DNA of 64,000 bases from Hyalella azteca (Eukaryota; Arthropoda; Malacostraca; Amphipoda; Hyalellidae). How positions within the stretch are numbered: position 1 is the first letter of the stretch; the number at the start of each line of letters is the position of its first letter. Positions 1 to 11,900 of this stretch are shown piece after piece. Location of the stretch: contig NW_025947730.1 of NCBI RefSeq assembly GCF_000764305.2, positions 232,064 through 296,063 on the forward strand, in the 5' to 3' direction. The translations under genes and the position numbers were made by a program. The notes under the pieces are model-generated. The model saw nothing but the letters and a program-made list of their open reading frames with translations. It was not told where the DNA came from and made no database searches.

Positions 1-135
1 CTGCAGCCACATGAACGCCTGCAGCCACATGAACGTCTGCAGCCACATGAACGCCTGCAGCCACATGAACGTCTGCAGCCACATGAACGCCTGCAGCCAC
101 ATGAACGTCTGCAGCCACATGAACGTCTGCAGCCA
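1..135 (+). repeat. 18-bp minisatellite, copy C of the composite repeat (edge)
   Basis: AACGTCTGCAGCCACATG and AACGCCTGCAGCCACATG alternate seven to eight times; the array is cut by the window edge. The flank at 167-310 matches 4213-4400 and 6955-7090. Confidence 0.95.
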
Positions 136-309
136 TGTGTACAAGTTCCCTCTCCTGAACAACTGCTGCGCTCTTCTAAAAATAAACGCGCTTCCTTGTT
201 AACCTCTCCTGGATCATCCTATGTTTATTGGTTCCGTTGGCTGAAACAACAATTATAAATAACAATAATATTATAAATAATATATTTTTTGAAAAGTTCA
301 TTTGTTTTG

Positions 310-415
310 TAAGCCTGGCGCCATAACATATATAGGGCTGTTGCGGCGCGTATCCAGGATACTTATGGCACCACAAATATATAGGGGCAGTTGGGGCGCG
401 TATCCAGGATACTTA
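310..415 (+). repeat. ~53-bp tandem unit with GTATCCAGGATAC palindrome
   Basis: Two units of GGCGCGTATCCAGGATACTT, then ATGGCACCACAAATATATAG, GGGC. Related units lie at 4385-4556 and 5145-5165, where the solo LTR has split one. Confidence 0.8.
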
Positions 416-1073
416 TCGTGCCGGGATATTGCCTGGACCTGAAAATGTATTCTCAGTGGGAGAATAGCGAGGCATTGCAATACTGGGAGGGAAGGATTGG
501 GTGAACTGGGAGTTGTGTGTTCTGGTAAAATTTTATTTCGTTTCTCTTTAGTTAATAAACATTTGTGTTATTTTTTGGGGATATTGGGTAATAAGATTCG
601 AAACTTGCAGGGATAATCGAGCTTGGTCTACCACAGTTTATCAAGCAAGTTGTGTTATATAATAATATTGGGATTCATGATAATTTTAATATCATAATAT
701 TGACCGGCTGGCGTGGCCTGGGACAGATATTCTCTGTAATTTGAAAATTCTGATAACTTGTATCCCTTCATTAAAAATTTTTGTCATTCTGGATACCATG
801 ATCCTGATCATTCGAGAACTAACGAATAAAAAACAACATTTCTTTGAAACTCGTAATTTTGGTGTATAACAGAAACCCCAGTTTTATACACGAATCAAAT
901 TTATTTTCCTATTAAATAGAATGTAACGTACAAAATTAAAAATCAATTCAAATTTCATAACTTGCTTATATTTATCACAGTACTGCAATGCCGCGCTTTT
1001 CTCCCACTAAGAATTAATTCTCGGGTGCATGTAATATCCCTACCCGATAAGTACCCTGGATACGCGCCCCAAC
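390..1073. mobile_element. 684-bp element with ~95-bp imperfect terminal inverted repeats
   Basis: 390-488 (GTTGGGGCGCGTATCCAGGA...) pairs in inverted orientation with 980-1073 (...GGATACGCGCCCCAAC). Similarity covers the CTTATCG..GGGATATT, TCTCAGTGGGAGAA and GCATTGCA.TACT blocks. No coding sequence was seen. Target duplication is unclear. Confidence 0.7.
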
Positions 1074-1545
1074 AGCATCAAACGAAAAATAAAATTACAA
1101 ATGAGAACAACCATAGATTTGCGCACTCTACGCTGCAGCTGTATATTTGGTTCAGAAAAATTTATGTTACTGAGAGAAAGCTTTCTTCGTGATAAATCAT
1201 CGAATTCAGAAGGAATTCAACATAGTTTACGAGAATAAGTGATAGGTGTTCAAACTTTTCAAGTCCTAATTCAAATTAAATCATTCTCCCGCAACCTAAC
1301 ACTTATTCCTCCTCTGTCGCAACTAAATTACTCCTCATACAGATAAAAATGTATGCACAAATAATATGAAAACGACTAGGGTCATTTCCATACTATAGGT
1401 CATAACATTTATAGCGAGTAATTAACTAGAGCTGTCGTTTCGCTACATTACAGTATAAATCAAAATATTGCAGTCTTTACAAAACTTAAAGAGGTAACAT
1501 AGCCCACGCTTATTGGAACGCTTAAGCTTTGATATTTCAAACCCG

Positions 1546-4400
1546 TCTCGCCCTCTCCTAAGGCAGGACAATTGCTCTTCTCTAAAGTTTATTCTGTCAA
1601 CCACAGATATTCGTAGAGTTTATAAGTTTATATTGATTTTCACCTCAGCATGTTGCTTCATACTTCCATGTTGATTTATGCTATTTAATTATCCAAGCGG
1701 TTTTAGCTGCACTATCACGTACTATCACTTTCATACAATTCACTTACACTTTCGTACAATGTTAGAAATTTCCACATTCCTTAGGTTCTAAATTTCTTTT
1801 TCTTCGTACCTTTTGTTGGGTATGAATTTGTAAATAGTAAGTGTTGGCTGAAAGACTTGTTGATGGAAACATCCGTTTAATTTTGCTCCGTAGGAGTGTA
1901 TTAAGCCATTCCTCCCTAAGTTCTGTAGTTAAGTTTGAGTGATCACTCCTTGTTTTTCGTTTTATTTATTTTCGTCGATTATGCATGTTCGTGCTTTCTT
2001 TGATTAGGTAAGGGCCGACTCCAGTGTTGAAATTGGGCTTTGCCTTTACTTGTGGGATGACCACCTTACTGTAACTATGAGCTTTGGCTTTTTAATAAAA
2101 TAAATATTCGTTCCTAACCTTTTGGGAAAGCTTGGCGGTTTCCTAAGCTAAACTTGCTAGTTAATTATTGGAGTCTGTCCTCCTTTTCTACTTTCAAAAT
2201 TTCCCTTTATATGGCCTCTTAACATGCCTCTTAAAGTTACAGCTTAACCGCCATGGTGGCTAAAGATTTTAAGGTGGGTCCGACGCTGTTATAGTGACAT
2301 AATTCGTCTTACATTTAGGCTCATGGAACTTATGATTTGATTACCAAGTATCTAACGGCTATTTATTCCTTTTATTCGATAGAATAACTGCGTATCCGGT
2401 GGGAAACAACCTTCGTTCTATCTATTGGTGACTTTCAGCGACACAGTTTACGATACTAAGAGCCTTCCGTATGTCAGGGTGTGTAAAACGTGTAAAGCTT
2501 TGCTTCTGTGAATGCGTTTAATTGGAACTTATTGCGACATTGGAATAAGATTGCTGTAATGCAGAATTGTATAACTTTAAAAAATTACTTCTTGCTTCTA
2601 CAGTTATGTTGGGCCGGGTTTATTTGTCCGCATAACGTCGATAACCTGTATCGGAACCGCTACCAAGCGTTTTTTTTTGGGACTTAGTTCAATCCTTGGG
2701 ATTTTGTGTGAATACGTCTGCTTCCTCAAGCTTTGGACCCGTCTTCTCTGAGATAAAGGTTCCATTTGTTTGCTGTTTTGTATTAAGCCTAAAAACAATG
2801 ACTCGTCAGTGACCATGTCGCAGCTTCAAATCTACAGTCAACACTAATCAACATGCGACCAGTTTTCATGAACTTAGTATGTTGAATGTTGTGTTTATGG
2901 CTGCATGTAGTGGGGAAATTAATGTAATGATGAGGAGGTCAAATTGTAGAAATGTTTGTTACCTTAATGTTATTTTTTAACTTAGTGACCATTCGTAGGG
3001 AAATGAATTTTTATATTCCCAAAACTTTTGCTAAATGCACTATTTTATTTCACAGAGAAAATATTCTGGGGCCTTGAGTGTTCAGGATGTGTTTCAACTG
3101 AGAATATTTGTGCCTCAACTGAAGCACTTGCATGGTAACGTTATTAGTAAATTTGTCCAAGAGAACTGCTTACAATTCTTTTTAACCACATAATTTAACA
3201 AAATTTGTCAGTCAAATTAGCAAGCCGAGTGAGAAACAAATTTTCCAAACTTCTCGAGTGAAAATAAAACATATTTGTTGCGCGTGTGTTCATGTGTACG
3301 TTCTACGGCTCTGAGCGGGGACTGAGAGCCATAGATCTCGGTATAATTTGTGTATTCAAAAATTTGTTGTCTACAAAATATTCAGTGATGACATCGGCCG
3401 GAGGAGTAGAATATATGGGAATGATCTCATCCGGCGGGGTAAATAAACTGGTCATGAATATCACAGAGACTCTGAAAAGCTGGTTAGGTTCTCAATTGAT
3501 TTATTCACATTCTGGCTTCTGAAACAAAAGGTGTCTCGAAATCTCAAAGTTTGTTCATAGATAAAAAATATCATATTGAGACACTTGGACGTATTTGAGA
3601 CACCTGAACGGTCGTAGGCATCTCGTTTTCGGCGATTGCTCGGAAGAGCCTTGAAACGCCTAAGTGTTTCAAAACAGTGGTCAATTTTTGCTCAGTGATA
3701 CCCCCAAATTTATAGGCCTATCTCTATCGCCAGTCCTTTTTTCAGGATTTTGAAATAATATCTATACTTGAGTCAAATAAACTTCTCATGTGAAGAATGA
3801 TACACATTGCTTAGAAAGGAAAAGCTTTAACATTGTTCTGGTTTTCCGCAAGTGTGTCGGAGCTGTGAAGTCGTGTAGTACACAGGCCAGTGAACACCTG
3901 CAGCTACAGCTGCTGCTGCAGCTGCTGCTACAGCTGCAGCTACAGCAGCAGCGAACTGCTGGCAACGGCATGAACGCAAGCAGCCACATGAAAAACACAT
4001 CCAGCCACATGAACACATCCAGCCACATGAACACATGCAGCCACATGAACACATCCAGCCACATGAACACATCCAGCCACATGAACACATCCAGCCACTT
4101 GAAGATATCAAGCCACATGAACACATCCAGCCACATCAACACATCCAGCCACATGAAGATATTAAGCCACATGAACACATGCAGCCACATGAGCCCGTGT
4201 AGTCGAGGTCACTTGTACACCTGCTAGCGCGAGTCTAAAAATAAACGCGCTTCCTTGTTAACTTCTCCTGAATCATTCGATGTATCTTTGTTCCGTTGGC
4301 TGAAACTTGTATAATAATAAATATTAATAATATTGTATATTACATATTATTTTAAAAATTTGTTTGTGTTCTAAGCCTGACACCGTATGGTTCCAAGCGC
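1546..4400 (+). repeat. Composite dispersed repeat, copy A
   Basis: Blocks 1546-1745, 2815-3790, 3970-4200 (18-bp array) and 4213-4400 recur in the same order and orientation at 5189-5390, 5393-6300, 6410-6612 and 6955-7090. Copy A carries 1.07 kb (1746-2814) that copy B lacks. No intact gene was found in it; short open stretches show stops and no family motif. 1746-2814 has nothing recognisable. Confidence 0.85.
3970..4200 (+). repeat. 18-bp minisatellite (AACACATCCAGCCACATG)
   Basis: About twelve copies with variants (CATGCAG, AAGATATCA). This is the same unit family as at 1-135 and 6410-6612 but with ACATCC replacing CGTCTG, so the arrays have homogenised separately. It is preceded by a CAGCTGCTGCTACAGCTGCA stretch at 3895-3955. 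Confidence 0.93.
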
Positions 4401-4556
4401 GTATCCAGGATACATGTATGGCAGCTCAACCTACTTATATGACATCTTGGGACGCGTATCCAGGATACTTACATGACACCTCAAATATATAAGGGCTGAT
4501 GAGGCTCGTATTCAGGGTACGAATTGCAGCACAATATATAGGGGCAGTTGGGGCGC

Positions 4557-5144
4557 TGTAGCGGGCCAGCCTTGGCCGCGCTGTAGTTTTCTTCAGCCGC
4601 CGCACCTCTCTAACCAAGACCGAAGAGAAGAAGTAGGCGTAGGCAGTTTACTCGAGAAGCAGCTCGTTGCGAGTAGCCAGCCTACTTTTGCCTGACTCAC
4701 CATGTACAGGTAACCAGACAGCGCACCGCCGGCAGTGAAACACAGTGTAACACAGAACGTATACTGGCAAGCGTGAACGAGGTTCAGCAGTCTGCATATG
4801 ACGAGTATATAAAGCATACTAACAACGATGTCAGGCACATCGCATATCAGCTATTGTTCGCTCTGTTATGGTTCCATAGAGAGTTGTGCATCTTAAATCT
4901 ACACACACCACACTGTGTAATGACTGTAAATATCTGTAATTATTGTCCATATAATGTCTGTACTATTAAACCTAAATGCATTTAAATATGATCCTATGTC
5001 TTTGAAGCGGGTTTTCCATGAAATATAAGTAAATCTGATGGCTTTTGTAAATTTGCTGAACCAGTTGTCATTCATCCTCGTACGTTAGGGCCCGCTTGCA
5101 GAGACCCAGTAACTTTGTGTATGGAGCGTAGTTATCCCGCTACA
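4557..5144 (+). mobile_element. Solo LTR, 588 bp, with 4-bp target duplication
   Basis: Starts TGTAGCGGG and ends CCCGCTACA (TG...CA ends, 9-bp inverted termini). It is flanked by GCGC on both sides (4553-4556, 5145-5148), inside a GGGGCGCGTATCC site whose uninterrupted form is seen at 393-405. A TATATAAA-like box lies near 4805. No internal retroviral genes or second LTR are nearby, so this is the footprint left by LTR-LTR recombination. Strand is arbitrary. Probably Ty3/gypsy-like from the 4-bp duplication (inference). Confidence 0.9.
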
Positions 5145-5188
5145 GCGCGTATCCAGGATACTTTTTTCCGGTAATTATTATTTAGTCT

Positions 5189-7090
5189 CACCCTCTCCTA
5201 AGGCGGGACTATTGCACATCTGTAAAGTTTATTCAGTCAACCACAGGTATTCGTAGAGTTTATAAGTTTTTAATGCTTTTCACCTCAACATGTCGCTTCA
5301 TACTTCCATGTTAATTTATTCTATTTAATTATCCAAGTGGTTTTAGCTGCACTATCATGTACTCTCACTTTCTTACAATGTACTTTCGTTAGTGAAAGTG
5401 TCGCAGATTCAAGTCTACAATCAACACTAATCAACATGCGACCAGTTTGCATGAACTTAGTATGTTGAATGTTATGTTTATAGCTGCATGTAGTGGAGAA
5501 ATGAATGTAATGATAAACAGGTAAAATTGTAAAAACGTTTGTTACCTTACCGTTATTTTTTAACTTAATGACCATTCGTCGGGAAATGAATTTTTCTATT
5601 CTCAAAACGTATGCTATATGCGCTATTTTATTTCACAGAGAAAATATTCTGGGGCCTTGAGTGTTCAGGATGTGTTTCAACTGAGTACATATGTGCCTCA
5701 ACTCAGGCACAACATCGTAACGTTATTAGTAAAATTGTCCAAGAGAACTGCTTACAATTCTTTTTAACCCATAATTTAGCAAAAATTGTCAAAAAAATAG
5801 CAAGCCGAGTGAGAACCTTATTTTCCATTCTTCTCAACTGAAAATAGAACAATTTTGTTGCGCGTGTGCTCATGTGTACGTTCTACTGCTTTGAGCGGGG
5901 GACTAAGAGCCATGGTTCTCGGTATAAAATTGTATGTTTAAATGTTAGTTGTCTACAAAATATTCAGTGATGACATCGGCCTGAGGAATAGAATATTTGG
6001 GAATAATTTCATCCGTCGGGGTAAACTGGACATGGATATCACAGAGATTCTGGAAAGCTGGTTAGGTTCTCCAGGATAAAAAATATCAAATTTTGAGACA
6101 CTTGGACGGATCTGAGACACCTGAACGGTCGTAGGCATCTCGTTTTCGGCATGATTGCTCGGAGGAGCCTTGAAACGCCTAAGTGTTTCAAAAACAGTGG
6201 TCAATTTTCTTTCGGCGATACCACCTAATTTACTTAGGATTTTTTAATAAAATATCTATACCTAAATCAAACAACTTTCTCATGTAGAGAATGATACACA
6301 TTGCTTAGAAACAAATGCTTCCGTATTGTTGTGTTCTTCCTGATGTGTGTCAGAGCTGCGCAAGTGGTTAGTATCAAGGCCAGCGAACACCAGCAGCGTA
6401 CTGCTAGCAGCCACACGAACGTCTGCAGCCACACGAACGCCTGCAGCCACATGAACGCCTGCAGCCACATGAACGACTGCAGCCACATGAACGAGAACGT
6501 CTGCAGCCACATGAACGTCTGCAGCCACATGAACGTCTGCAGCCACATGAACGTCTGCAGCCACATGAACGTCTGCAGCCACATGAACGCCTGCAGCCAC
6601 ATGAACGCCTGACTACCCAACCAAAGGCCTTACATGACACCACATTGTTTCTTCATGATATAAGCCACCTATCAGTAAACACACACACAAAGTCACAGTA
6701 ACAGTATCACGAAATACGGTAATACAAAATACAGTAACAGTATTTACCAGTAACACAAAATACGGCTCACCTAGACGACTGTCAGGTAATCCCGTGTAAG
6801 CGAGGCACCAGTACGCAAGTCGGGATTGACACAGCTACCACCACCAGCCTCGGTCCACATCAGCCCCGGTATACTTAGTCTCTACGGTCTGAATGCAAGT
6901 AGGGAATTTGCAGCCTACATACAACATAACATACAGGTTCCCCCTCCTGAACACCTGCTGGCGCTCTTCTAAAAATAAACGAGCTCACTTGTTAACCTGT
7001 ACTGATTCACTCGATATTTCTTTGTTCCATCGGCTGAAACAACAATAATGAATTACAATAATATTATATTATTTACTATATATTTTTTTG
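5189..7090 (+). repeat. Composite dispersed repeat, copy B
   Basis: Copy B of the repeat described at 1546-4400, lacking the 1.07-kb block. Block 5634-5690 is almost identical to 3054-3110. The 18-bp array at 6410-6612 is followed by 340 bp (6613-6954) absent from copy A. Confidence 0.85.
6410..6612 (+). repeat. 18-bp minisatellite (AACGTCTGCAGCCACATG)
   Basis: Eleven copies, one with a 6-bp insertion (GAACGAGAACGTC). Closest to the array at the window start. Confidence 0.95.
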
Positions 7091-7470
7091 TACAACAGAA
7101 TTCCCAGTTTTAACAAACTACAATGAAAGCAATGTCAATAAGAACAATGATGGGGCTTAATCATTTGAGGCTGTCAATAATTCAACGATAATATAAAATG
7201 TTCTCTGTACGCATCTCCTTTGAATTGTTGCTGTTCACCTGCCCCTCCTTCGTTTCCATTTTTGTTCATTTGTCCTTCCTTGCCACTTGGTCTACTTGAG
7301 ACGCTAACGCTGCTCCTCTCTTGCCAGCTACAGGGGGCCGGTCTTTTAAGACCTAGAGTGGGCGAGGAGTGATTCCAGAAACTTTCAATAATTGAGACCT
7401 TCTGCCTTGCCGGTGAAGTTTATTCGCTACTTTAAGGCGAAATATTATAATAGGTAAAGTGATTGTAGAC

Positions 7471-7543
7471 CGGCCTACTACTATCACTACTTCTGCTACT
7501 AATACTACTAATACAACTCTTACTAATACAACTCCCATTACTA

Positions 7544-7576
<33 letters not shown>

Positions 7577-7591
7577 TACTACTACTACTAT

Positions 7592-7638
<47 letters not shown>

Positions 7639-7735
7639 TCACTACTGCTATTACCACTATACTGCTACTACTACTATCACTACTGCTATTACTACTACTG
7701 CTACTAACAGTACAACAACTGCTACTACAAATAGA
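7471..7735 (+). repeat. (CTA)n / (ACT)n microsatellite
   Basis: A long trinucleotide array with interruptions (TTCTACT, TATCACTACTGC). It yields poly-Leu, poly-Thr or poly-Tyr frames that are not genes. Confidence 0.97.
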
Positions 7736-8796
7736 ACAGGTAAAGCCTGTTGCTGCTCAACCTTCAATATGCAGGTGGACTAGCTTGGTTAAAGCAATTT
7801 TTATTTGGAATGTTTATCGCTGAACACTTGCGGGTATTGTGGTCGCTGGCTAACTCGTGTAAATCGACCAGTTACTGCTTGAATGCTGTCGGAGAAACAG
7901 TTGAAAAGTATCACTCTTACGGTAAGTTAACTTGCTGCACTTAAAACTACAGAGTTCTGCCCGATAAATTTGTTTAATATAAGTAAATAAAAGGTTATGA
8001 AATGAAATACTTGTACATTTTTTAATGAATTCAACAATGCTATTTCACTAAACTCGTGTAGCACAAAATTGGGAAAATGACGGCAGTGTTCGAGAGTTCG
8101 ACTGCCGTGAGTGCTGGTGGCTGTCTTCCGGTCCACGGGGCTGACGATGCACAGGTCGTTTGGTTCTATTTGTTATTTTACGCCACGCAGTTCTGGCTAA
8201 ATATTTAATAATAACTTTATCAATTAAATTTTTTTAGCTTGTAAGAGTAAAATACTGAATTACTATAAAAACGAGCTCTACTGTAGCAATAATTGATTTA
8301 CCGCCCACCGTCTCCGATTGCCGCAAAACGCGGTGTCTGAGACCAAATGAATGAACATAAAATATACGTAATAAGGAATTGTGATACAATTACTCTAGAA
8401 CGTCAATGTTTCGTTAGAAATATTAAAGATAAAGCGAAAGTAGTAGCAACAGCCACAAGCCAAATATATAAGAAATAATTCCGATTATTTCTGATATAGG
8501 TATACGGCTTGCGGCCATATAATACTATGGCCTCAATTTAGCCTTATTTCCCTGATTCACAAGACTAATCCCTTCCGATTCAAAAGACTGAGACTACAAT
8601 TGCTTTATCATCGAGTTCTTAATCACTTATGATATTTTACAATAATAATTTTGCTCTTAAACGATTTTGTAACGCGGTCACTAATTTGTCGGTTCTGGCA
8701 ATGGAGGTATTCACCCTGCTGATTACTGCTATTTGTATGTCTGTATCTATACCGTATGTCTGTACCTATACTGTTTTGTATCTGTACTGTATTTTC
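7736..8796. other. No gene recognised
   Basis: AT-rich DNA upstream of the lectin-like gene. Short open stretches at 7750-7944 and 8629-8913 have no recognisable family features. Confidence 0.5.
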
Positions 8797-8804
8797 TATA
8801 TAAA
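8797..8804 (+). promoter_or_regulatory. Possible TATA box of the lectin-like gene
   Basis: TATATAAA lies 173 bp upstream of the lectin-like start codon, which would give a 5' leader of about 140 nt. In AT-rich DNA such a match is weak evidence on its own. A 5' UTR intron ending at the CCCCACAG near 8889-8896 is an alternative. Confidence 0.25.
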
Positions 8805-8976
8805 TGATTATCTTCATTCAAATATTCATAAAAAAATTTTCACTGGCGGCAATGTACGATTGCATAGAATAAAGCCTTTTATTTTATTTCCCCACAGGAG
8901 ATTCCTCTTGTGAGTTTCGCACCCTGAACTCAAACTTTAATCCTCTTCTGCCGCCCCGAACGGTCAAGCCCAAACC

Positions 8977-11900
8977 ATGGAAGCCCCGCGAGCCGCTGCC
9001 GTCTTCCTTGTGAGTGGTGCGGCGTAGATGACATTACATGTCAAAATTGCATGTTGGTCTATTTGATTCCTAGGTATAAATGCTTCTTCAGCATGTATTC
9101 ATTTCCATTAATTATTGTTGCTCACTTTCTGGGAACGCAATTAGTATCCATGCTACAAAGCCCCTGTAATAATTGTTAATGGCGCGTTCCTGTAATAATT
9201 AATAATGGTGTGTTCCTGTAATAATTATTAATGGTGTATTCCTGTAATAATTATTAATGAGAGTTCTTGTAATAATTGATCATATAACCCACGACGCTGT
9301 TCTTGTCCATGAGCAGGAACTGACAGCTAATTTTAACCCAGGAAATTTATATTTAACCTTATTTTTTAGGCCATCGCCGTGTTGACGTCTGCCGTGCAAG
9401 ATGCCAGAGCTGGCAGCTACTCGCAGAAGGTACATTTACTAAGAAATATGATTTAAGACTTTTATTCTTAACATTATGTTTGGTTGCAACAATCTTTATG
9501 GGCAGACGGCTTGTAGTGCGAAGACATTCAGGTGACTTCAATGCACTTGACGGCTGATCCTCGTATCATTGCAATGCTGTCAAATGAACTTGAATCTCTC
9601 GCACATTTATTTACGTACATTTTCCTCGATACGTACGTAAACTGCTGGATGTCTTAGTCAAGTTCGTAATGATACTTCCCTTGTTTCTGTGCCGTCAATG
9701 TCTCAGTACAAAGAACTGTTCAGTCTTCGAACTTAGAACTCTTCTATTTCCGCAGTTCGTTGTTGACGGAGGCGTGAAGAGCAGTTTGTTCCATGAGTGC
9801 ATTACCCTCGCCAATACGGTGGAGGGAGAAATTTTCTCCATACCATTTAACCGCGGCGTCGAATACCAGAGATTTGCCCCCAAGAAGTTGCTGGCTGTGG
9901 ACTGGATGCGCTTGAACGGCGCATCGGACATCCTGGCTTGCGCGGATGCGGCCTATGCAAAGAGTAAGTGAAAATCAAGAAGAACTCATTCAATGATATA
10001 ATTTTTTATGACCTATCGTTGATTTTTTATTGGTGGAATCAAGAAAATTAGGATTATAACTGATATATCGACGTTGCAGCTGCTGAAGCTTTACTGCAGG
10101 TGAGGTCAGTTGAGTAGAGTCGATTCCATGACCCTAAGAACTTTCTTAGACCAGCGTATAAGTAGCTTAAGTGATCCTCGGTAGCCTGGGCTCGAACAAT
10201 GAACGTGCTTTAACTGCTGGATTCTAATTTCACAGGAAAAGGGTACTGTGGGCCAAGTTTTTTGCAAACTCGCCAATTGCAAAGATCTGATAGATGCGAA
10301 AAAACAGTTTCAATTTCGTAGGCATTTGTGTGTATTTAAAGGTATTATAACCAATCACGTCAGCCCTTCATTATTAACAGTTTTTGAACTATCGATAGCC
10401 AGAATCAACAAATTACATTTTATACTTGCATATATGTACATTAATTCAATACAGCACTGATGCTCGATTGAAAATGTCGATGTTTGAAATCCGTCGCTTC
10501 TTACGGCATTCACTCAAGGTCTGATTGCTATACCATGTTTGTCCTTACCTCCATCAGACGGTTAGGTTACAAGTCGGCATTTTCGAGACACTGATTTCGT
10601 ATCTTGCGGAAACCAAGCTATCATACAATTAGCCCTATTAAACTTAAATGGCATAAAACTGTGTGTAATAAACTCCAAAGACTCCCAGCATCGATAAAAC
10701 TTTGGTTGCTGCTTCACTCCAGCGTTAAATGTTGACCAAACAAAAATGAATTTAAAAAAAAAATTCAAAAAAAAAAATTTAAATTTCGACCAAACAAAAT
10801 TTAGGGCCTGCACAATTACCAAGAGTCGAAACGGCAGAAAAGAAACGATGTTCAATATTTATGCAGTGTTTGCTAATGTTTCCTCCAGCCATTCAGAGCC
10901 ATAAATTTTATCAAACGAAAAAATTGTTTGCAGTATCATTCAAGTTTCCGTAATACCAATTAATTGAATGTTGCGAAAAAATCAGCCCCTTTTTCAGAGA
11001 ATATTTTTTTGCATATAAGAACGAGTTTACTCTCAACTACGTTCAAAAATCAATAAGGGATCAATTCATCAACGTCGAATCTCGATTTCACAAACATTAG
11101 ATAATTATTGTGTCTTTACGAGTCATTTCTTGAGTTATTGAGTCTTTACTAGTCATTTGTTGAGTTATAGTGTCTTTACGAGTCATTTGTTGAGTTATAG
11201 TGTCTTTACGAGTCATTTGTTGAGTTATTGTGTCTTTACGAGTCATTTCTTCAGTTTTTGCTACGTATTTCTTATGAAAGCTTCAAATTTTCTGTTGTCT
11301 CTCAGGGAGAAGCGCAGTGAGTCAATAAGCGCTACACGCGCTGTCATCATGACAGCGAAAACATCTCATCTCATGTAGTCTTAATATTTCTTAATTTAGC
11401 AAATCTGAAATTTAATTATTTATTTTATTCACAGGCGCTCTCATGTTCAAGTTTGACGGCGCCTGCTACGCCAGCGGCAAGACTGCGTACGACGTAAATA
11501 ACGACGAGCAGGACAGCGGTGACGCACCTGCTGAAGTTGTTTACGTCAGGACGCCTCGTAAGTTGTTTACGTCATGACGCCTCGTAAGTTGTTTACGTCA
11601 TGACGCCTCGTAAGTTTTTTACGTCATGACGCCTCGTAAGTTGTTTACGTCATGACGCCTTGTAAGTTGTTTACGTCATGACGCCTTGTAAGTTGTTTAC
11701 GTCATGACGCCTAGACGCCTCGTAAGTTGTTTACGTCATGACGCCTCGTAAGTTGTTTACGTCAAGACGCCTCGTAAGTTGTTTACGTCATGACGCCTTG
11801 TAAGTTGTTTACGTCATGCCGCCTTGTAATTGTCAACATTATTTCTTCGAAATTAATTAACAGATATTATAACTCCGTTTGTCTATTGATCAACATTATT

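Noticed and set aside
3786..4227. Repeat-peptide open frames on both strands over the 18-bp array, including the MNTSSH/MNVCSH type also seen at 11-202 and 6280-6643.
   Set aside because: The unit length is a multiple of three and lacks stops in several frames. All frames and both strands stay open equally, with no codon bias, so these are translations of a minisatellite.
7459..7707. Poly-leucine open frame.
   Set aside because: Translation of the (CTA)n microsatellite.
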